Virus record (IMG/VR): IMGVR_UViG_3300025137_004735
Location: 1-31,038 of that record
DNA length: 31,038 nucleotides
Direction: 5' to 3' (one strand)
Source of the DNA: a virus
The notes below the pieces were generated by a model. The model did not search any database, was not told where the DNA came from, and was given only the letters and a program-made list of their open reading frames with translations. Positions 26,511 to 31,038 of this stretch are shown here, piece by piece. Position 1 is the stretch's first letter; each line of letters opens with the position of its first letter. The position numbers and the translations under genes are program-made.

Positions 26511-28534
26511 TGGCAGAAAAAACATTTATACAAAGGATCTTAAATAGACAACCTGTAGAACAAAAAAACTCAAATATGATGGGTTATTTTGGAGTTGGAA
26601 CTGAGGACGCAAAGACTTATAAGTATCAAGATCTAGCAAAGGAAGGATATTTAAAAAATGCAATTGTATATAGATGCGTCAATGAGATCAGTAAAGGTGC
26701 AAGCGCAGTTCCTTTTGTTATAAAAGCAGGCGATCAAATAATAGAAGATCATCCCTTAATAGATCTATTGATGCGACCAAACCCCCTTCAATCTTATAGT
26801 GAGTTCTTTAATAGCTTATTTGGCTATGTATTATTGAGCGGTAATGCTTATATATTGAAAACTGGAAGTGATACGGGTGCGCCAAAAGAATTACATCAAC
26901 TAAGACCTGATCGGATAAGCATAAAAGGAAGTGGTAAACCCATACCTGAAAAATATGATTATTTGGTAAATGGCAGAGTAAGCAATACCTATCTCGTAGA
27001 TCAAGAAAACGGTTTCAGTGAACTCAAACACATCAAGTTATGGAATCCTTTAGACGATTACTATGGTTTAAGCCCTATGAGCGCTGCTGCAGTAGAGGTG
27101 GATCAATTTAATATGGCAAGTAAACACAATGTAAACCTTTTGCAAAATGGCGCTAGACCGAGCGGTGCTGTCATATTTAAACCTCAAGACGATTCAGGTT
27201 TTGCAGTCAACTTAACTGAATCACAAAGACAGCAACTACTTACAGATCTTAATAATAGGTTCAGTGGCGCAGGCAATGCAGGCAGACCAATGCTACTTGA
27301 AGGAGACTTTGATTGGAAAGAAATGGGGTTAAGTCCAAAGGATATGGATTTTGCAACTTTAAAACATATGAGTGCTACAGACATAGCGCTTTGTTTCGGG
27401 GTCCCAAGTCAACTGGTAGGCGTTCCTGACAGTCAAACATATGCAAACGTAGCAGAAGCAAGACTTGCTTTGTATGAAGAAACAATAATTCCTCATTTGA
27501 GAAAAATAGCTTCGGATCTTAATGAGTGGTTGGTGCCGCTATTTGACGAACGCTTAAAGTTAGAGTTTGACATTGATGCAATACCTGCGCTTAGTGAAAG
27601 GTTAAAAAGAACATATGAGAATGTGACGAGTGCAGTGAGAGAAGGCATTATGACAAGAAATGAAGCACGTCAAGAACTAGGGCTAGAGCCAAAGGATGGT
27701 GGAGATGATCTATATATTTCAGCTACATTATTTCCATTGGGGGACGGTGAGGTAGAAAAACCTAAAGATCCTGTCAACGAAGAAGATCTTGAAGATTACG
27801 ATGATGAAGAAGATGTTGATAAGGAGATTGCTTTCTTATTATCAGAAGAGAAGGCTCTTTCTGACATAAACACAACCCCAAATAACTCAATGGCAGAGGA
27901 AGCCGCAAGGGGCTTAGAGTGGCGCAGAAAATATAAGCGCGGTGGTACAAGCGTAGGTGTCGCAAGGGCAAACCAACTTATGAACAAAGAAAGGCTGTCT
28001 ATATCTACCGTCAAGCGCATGTACAGCTTCTTTGCGAGACATGAAGTAGATAAGCAAGCCGAAGGGTTTAGTCAAGGTGAAAAGGGCTATCCAAGCGCAG
28101 GCAGAGTTGCATGGGCATTGTGGGGCGGCGACGCAGGATTCACATGGTCTACCAAAGTAAGAAATCAAATAGAACGTGAGCAGTCTAAAGATTACTCAAA
28201 TGATATACACATAGACATCATTGAAGATGTAAAAGCCTTAAGTGGTGCAGTCAAAGAAGGCTTGCAAAACAAAGTGGACAAGCACAACGAAAAGCATGGA
28301 GATAAGCCAACAAAGAGAGCAACATTGCGAATGCTTGAAGCTGTATTTCGCAGAGGTGTGGGTGCATACAGGACTAACCCAAGTTCCGTAAGACCAAACG
28401 TAAGCGGACCCGATCAATGGGCATATGCAAGAGTAAATAGTTTCTTGAGGGCATTATCAAGTGGCAGGTTTAGTGGTGGCAAGCATGACACAGATCTATT
28501 CCCAAAAGGACACCCATTATCCAGTAAGACCTAG
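26510..28534 (+). CDS. HK97-type portal protein with extra C-terminal modules
   Basis: 674 residues. Residues about 40-400 are the portal: YLKNAIVYRCVNEISKGASA, SEFFNSLFGYVLLSGNAYIL, DDYYGLSPMSAAAVEVDQFN, the GDFDWKEMGLSPKDMDFATL segment, then CFGVPSQLVGVPDSQTYANV. An acidic linker (EEDLEDYDDEEDVDKE) follows at about 415-432. Beyond it, about 460-545 (GGTSVGVARANQLMNKERLS, YPSAGRVAWALWGGDAG) and about 570-670 (RATLRMLEAVFRRGVGAYRT, RVNSFLRALSSGRFSGGK) are modules that I know as small phage structural or maturation-linked domains. A typical portal ends after the linker, so this is a fusion. Forms the dodecameric vertex for DNA entry. Confidence 0.9.
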   Translation: MAEKTFIQRILNRQPVEQKNSNMMGYFGVGTEDAKTYKYQDLAKEGYLKNAIVYRCVNEISKGASAVPFVIKAGDQIIEDHPLIDLLMRPNPLQSYSEFFNSLFGYVLLSGNAYILKTGSDTGAPKELHQLRPDRISIKGSGKPIPEKYDYLVNGRVSNTYLVDQENGFSELKHIKLWNPLDDYYGLSPMSAAAVEVDQFNMASKHNVNLLQNGARPSGAVIFKPQDDSGFAVNLTESQRQQLLTDLNNRFSGAGNAGRPMLLEGDFDWKEMGLSPKDMDFATLKHMSATDIALCFGVPSQLVGVPDSQTYANVAEARLALYEETIIPHLRKIASDLNEWLVPLFDERLKLEFDIDAIPALSERLKRTYENVTSAVREGIMTRNEARQELGLEPKDGGDDLYISATLFPLGDGEVEKPKDPVNEEDLEDYDDEEDVDKEIAFLLSEEKALSDINTTPNNSMAEEAARGLEWRRKYKRGGTSVGVARANQLMNKERLSISTVKRMYSFFARHEVDKQAEGFSQGEKGYPSAGRVAWALWGGDAGFTWSTKVRNQIEREQSKDYSNDIHIDIIEDVKALSGAVKEGLQNKVDKHNEKHGDKPTKRATLRMLEAVFRRGVGAYRTNPSSVRPNVSGPDQWAYARVNSFLRALSSGRFSGGKHDTDLFPKGHPLSSKT

Positions 28535-28560
28535 TTTGCTCTTACGGGGATCCTCAATAT

Positions 28561-29394
28561 ATGAAAGTAAGGGCAAAACGGGCGCAGCAAAAGAAATTCA
28601 ATACCTTTAGGCAAGGTCGTGTCAGTGTAAGGCAAGAAGTCAGAAAGCAATTACGGATCAGAAACAACCTTGAAAAAAGGCACTATAAAAACCTACAAAC
28701 CTTATTTAGAAAATTCCTGAATGTTCAACTATATCTATACAAAGAGTTTGGACTCTATGAGGTTGATATAGCTGCTAGATCTTTGAACGAAGATTTTATG
28801 CCAATGATGCTCGCGCATTACCGCAGGACCTTTGAAGTTATATATAAATACAATGAGGAAAAGTACATGATGAACCGAAAGGCAGAAGAAGCTTTTGTGT
28901 TCGGAAGAAGCGTTGACTTTGAATCTGTAGTCAATGAGTATTTTAATAGCAGGCAATTATTACTTACAGGAATATCAACAAGTCTCGCCAGTAGAATAAG
29001 CAATGCAATTGAACAGGGCAGGGCTGACAACATGACCTTGCCACAGATAGCAAAGCTAGTCTCTGATAAATTCCTGCCTATCAGTAGAAGCAGGGCGGCT
29101 TTGATAGCTAGAACTGAGACACACAATGCGGCTTCGTATGCTAACCATGCTTATCATTTACAGGTAGAAGCAGATCTTGGAACTAAGATGATCAAAAGAT
29201 GGGCAGCAACCAATGACGCAAGAACAAGATCTGCACATGCAGCAGCAAATGGTCAAACTGTAGATATGGCAGAAAGCTTTATTGTTGGTGGCGCACAGAT
29301 GGAGTTTGCAGGCGACTCAAAAGGCGGTGCAAAAAATGTAATAAATTGCAGGTGTGTGATTCTTTATGTAGACGAACAGGACCTTGTTGACTAA
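28561..29394 (+). CDS. Head morphogenesis protein (Mu gpF / SPP1 gp7-like)
   Basis: 277 residues. Basic helical N-terminus, then the MuF signature: SRAALIARTETHNAASYANH, KRWAATNDARTRSAHAAANG and NVINCRCVILY. Such proteins join the portal during prohead assembly and may enter the host with DNA. It starts 26 bases after the portal stop and ends with a stop that overlaps that of the convergent minus-strand gene (CTAA shared). Confidence 0.9.
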   Translation: MKVRAKRAQQKKFNTFRQGRVSVRQEVRKQLRIRNNLEKRHYKNLQTLFRKFLNVQLYLYKEFGLYEVDIAARSLNEDFMPMMLAHYRRTFEVIYKYNEEKYMMNRKAEEAFVFGRSVDFESVVNEYFNSRQLLLTGISTSLASRISNAIEQGRADNMTLPQIAKLVSDKFLPISRSRAALIARTETHNAASYANHAYHLQVEADLGTKMIKRWAATNDARTRSAHAAANGQTVDMAESFIVGGAQMEFAGDSKGGAKNVINCRCVILYVDEQDLVD

Positions 29395-29582
29395 TAAACA
29401 GTCAACAATTTACCTGTAGTCTTTTCTACTGCTGCAATATTTCCCATATCATCACGTAGAATCCAAAAGGTTCTATACTCAGAACTATCGCTCATTACAG
29501 GATGTCTGTAGCTAAAACCCGCATCGCTCATTTGTGATTTATATTGGTAGCTTGCCATTTCGTATGTAGTTGCTTTTTTCAT
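29391..29582 (-). CDS. Antisense small gene (moron-like) between MuF and protease
   Basis: 63 residues from ATG 29582, chosen because AGGAG lies six bases upstream; an ATG at 29603 in frame lacks a site. The sequence (MKKATTYEMASYQYKSQMSD, YRTFWILRDDMGNIAAVEKT) looks like a small soluble beta protein. It has its own promoter (29615-29642) and operator (29641-29655) and points against the head operon, the hallmarks of a moron or early/lysogenic gene. Not recognised. Confidence 0.65.
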   Translation of the reverse strand: MKKATTYEMASYQYKSQMSDAGFSYRHPVMSDSSEYRTFWILRDDMGNIAAVEKTTGKLLTVY

Positions 29583-29614
29583 GTTATCTCCTAGTTTTAT
29601 CATGTTATGTAGTT

Positions 29615-29655
29615 ATTATAACAACTATTTATCTTATTGCAATACTTTTAGTATT
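29615..29655 (-). promoter_or_regulatory. Promoter plus operator for the antisense gene
   Basis: On the minus strand: TTGCAA (29642-29637), 16-bp spacer, TATAAT (29620-29615). A perfect operator AATACTTTTAGTATT (29641-29655) overlaps the -35 box. Bases 29606-29625 repeat 2701-2720 exactly. Predicted start near 29608. Confidence 0.7.
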
Positions 29656-29674
29656 TATTTTAAAACACAAGATG

Positions 29675-29703
29675 TTGTGATATGGTGATAGCTGAAGTAA
29701 TAT
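29675..29703 (+). promoter_or_regulatory. Possible promoter for protease and capsid genes
   Basis: TTGTGA (29675-29680), 17-bp spacer, TAATAT (29698-29703). It would restart transcription of the head genes after the antisense gene. The operator at 29641-29655 lies 20 bases upstream of its -35 box. Confidence 0.45.
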
Positions 29704-29737
29704 ATCTTGTATCAATGAATATTGGAGACACCAAGTA

Positions 29738-30718
29738 ATGAGCGAACTTTACGATTCAAACCAAGCTGTCTGTACCAATGAGTACGATTCCTACAACGAA
29801 GATTCTATAGAGAATGAAATAAAAAAAGAAATACGAAAGGATGTTTTTGACAATCCTATTGAAGCGAATGCACGTGCAAAAGATATTGGATGCGTAGGCT
29901 CACATTCACATGATGAAGATGGCAACAAAGTATATATGCCTTGTAAGACTCATGAGGAATATACAAAGTTGACTGGTGACGAAGTATCAGGATATAAACC
30001 GAAACCTAAAAAAGATCTTGAAGAAATTTTAGAGGACCTTGCAGAGACAAAAGATATTATAGAGGTCAAATCAGATCTTGAGATTATAAAAAGCTATGAC
30101 GATGATGATGAAGAAGATAAAGAATTTGGCAGGTTTGAAGGTTACGGATCTGTATTTGGCAACAAAGATCTAGGTAATGATGTCATTGAGAAAGGTGCGT
30201 TTGCAAAATCAATTAGAAGAAGAAAAGCCAAAGGAGTAAAACTTCTATATCAACATAAATCAGATATGCCTATAGGTGTATTTGATGAAATTAAAGAAGA
30301 TGAACATGGTCTTGTTGTAAAGGGCAGGCTTGCTCTCAAAACACAAGCAGGAGCAGAAGCTTACGAATTATTAAAAATGGGTGCTTTAGATGGTCTTTCT
30401 ATAGGCTTTAGAGTCAACCCAAAAGAAGTTTCATATGATAAGCGTGGAGGAAAGCGCATTATCAAGGAAGTAGATTTAATGGAAGTGTCTCTAGTAACTT
30501 TCCCGATGAATCCGCAGGCAACTGTGAGATCGGTCAAAGGTGAACAGTACTCTATTAGAGAATGGGAGAACGGACTGCGTGATGCATTCAACTTATCTCG
30601 TTCAGAAGCAAAAGTGGCTGCAAAAGCAGTTACTAAGTGTTTTGATCAACGAGAGGTTGATGAAAGTGCCGAATTGGTAGAAGCCATAAAAACCTTAACT
30701 TTAACCTTAAAAACTTAA
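29738..30718 (+). CDS. HK97-type prohead protease with Cys/His-rich N-terminal extension
   Basis: 326 residues. Protease domain about 130-280: GRFEGYGSVFGNKDLGNDVI, VKLLYQHKSDMPIG (H173), GALDGLSIGFRV (S221), VDLMEVSLVTFPMNPQA (E249). This is the serine protease that removes the scaffold-like part of the capsid precursor. The N-terminal 130 residues are additional: IGCVGSHSHDEDGNKVYMPC and KTHEEYTKLTG, with C52, H56, H58, C69 and H72 that could bind zinc, then an acidic helix. Such motifs recur in marine phage maturation proteins. Promoter lies at 29675. Confidence 0.88.
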   Translation: MSELYDSNQAVCTNEYDSYNEDSIENEIKKEIRKDVFDNPIEANARAKDIGCVGSHSHDEDGNKVYMPCKTHEEYTKLTGDEVSGYKPKPKKDLEEILEDLAETKDIIEVKSDLEIIKSYDDDDEEDKEFGRFEGYGSVFGNKDLGNDVIEKGAFAKSIRRRKAKGVKLLYQHKSDMPIGVFDEIKEDEHGLVVKGRLALKTQAGAEAYELLKMGALDGLSIGFRVNPKEVSYDKRGGKRIIKEVDLMEVSLVTFPMNPQATVRSVKGEQYSIREWENGLRDAFNLSRSEAKVAAKAVTKCFDQREVDESAELVEAIKTLTLTLKT

Positions 30719-30731
30719 TAGGAGTATTATT

Positions 30732-31038
30732 ATGTCGGAAGATATAAAAAACGCTATTTCAGACTTAGGTCAAACTTTCAATGAATTTAAGAAAGTAAAT
30801 GACGAGAGACTGGAACAAATTGAGAAAGGCGAAAGCACAGCAGCAAACGAAGAGAAATTAGCCAAGATAGAAGCCAAAATGGATTCTTACGAGGAAATGA
30901 ATCAGAAGTTGACCGTTGCAGAAGCTAACGCTGAACAAATCAAGGAGCAAGTTTCAAAAATTGAGACAATGGTCACTAGACCAGACTCAGGCTTTGAATC
31001 TAAGCAAGTTGATGATTATCTCAATGCTTTTGATAGAT
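30732..31038 (+). CDS. Major capsid protein (HK97 fold), 3' end cut
   Basis: First 102 codons are visible, open to the window end. GGAG lies at the proper distance before ATG 30732. The sequence is the coiled-coil delta domain typical of HK97-type precursors (SDLGQTFNEFKKVNDERLEQ, EEKLAKIEAKMDSYEEMNQK, EQIKEQVSKIETMVTRPDSG), which the upstream protease would cut away; the mature part probably starts after DYLNAFD. Identification rests on context and the delta domain. Confidence 0.85.
   Translation, partial: MSEDIKNAISDLGQTFNEFKKVNDERLEQIEKGESTAANEEKLAKIEAKMDSYEEMNQKLTVAEANAEQIKEQVSKIETMVTRPDSGFESKQVDDYLNAFDR

Noticed and set aside
1-31038. Bacterial chromosome fragment, suggested by csgFG, fecR and cyclase genes
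   Set aside because: They are flanked on both sides by tail, lysis, replication and head genes with overlapping starts and stops and no mobile element borders.

Overview
The window is a stretch of an AT-rich tailed-phage genome (HK97-type head) that infects a Gram-negative, probably marine, bacterium. Evidence: a dense chain of short overlapping genes; a terminase, portal, MuF, prohead protease and capsid module at the right end; the end of a large tail-tip/fibre protein at the left edge; and a lysis region with a two-component spanin, which implies an outer membrane. Both ends are cut: the left end lies inside the tail gene and the right end inside the major capsid gene. The missing segment presumably holds the rest of the capsid gene, the neck and the tail. 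No integrase, tRNA, rRNA, CRISPR array or insertion sequence was seen. The host cannot be named from the sequence; compact AT-rich style and gene repertoire resemble phages of marine Alphaproteobacteria (inference).

Layout. 1-2374: tail-tip/fibre protein with a decapeptide repeat, tail assembly chaperone and a holin-like membrane protein. 2375-2759: a structured non-coding gap with a promoter pointing into it. 2760-3398: three tiny single-span membrane proteins. 3409-8123: an unusual cargo of five overlapping genes: CsgF, CsgG (outer-membrane curli secretion pore), a curlin-repeat secreted protein, a FecR-domain periplasmic protein, and a CHASE2-class III adenylate cyclase with intact catalytic residues. 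8105-10325: nested Rz/Rz1-like spanin, a small membrane protein, a staphylococcal-type nuclease and a lysozyme. 10327-15172 (minus strand): an early operon with a RecB-like exonuclease, ERF annealing protein, an ssDNA-associated protein, an HNH protein, a Cro/CI-like regulator, many tiny genes and a 2-oxoglutarate oxygenase. 15233-17792: a possibly leaderless regulator, an O-like initiator containing iteron-like repeats, and a primase-helicase. 17806-21084: ParB / PAPS-reductase-like / ParB / methyltransferase cassette plus an HNH protein. 21030-22484 (minus): a gamma-glutamylcyclotransferase and amidoligase pair. 22623-24588: small plus-strand genes. 24589-31038: a folded leader and then the packaging and head genes.

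How it may work together. Recurrent 15-bp AATAC-N5-GTATT operators overlap the -35 boxes of three promoters (15191, 22563, 29641), suggesting one regulon under a phage repressor. The ERF/exonuclease/ssDNA genes form a recombination system beside the replication genes. The most striking part is the CsgF-CsgG-curlin-FecR-cyclase block. It sits between membrane and spanin genes of the lysis region and would place a pore, a secreted beta-rich protein and a cAMP-producing receptor into the host envelope. CsgG-like genes have been noted in some marine phages; I know of no described phage system combining them with FecR and a CHASE2 cyclase.
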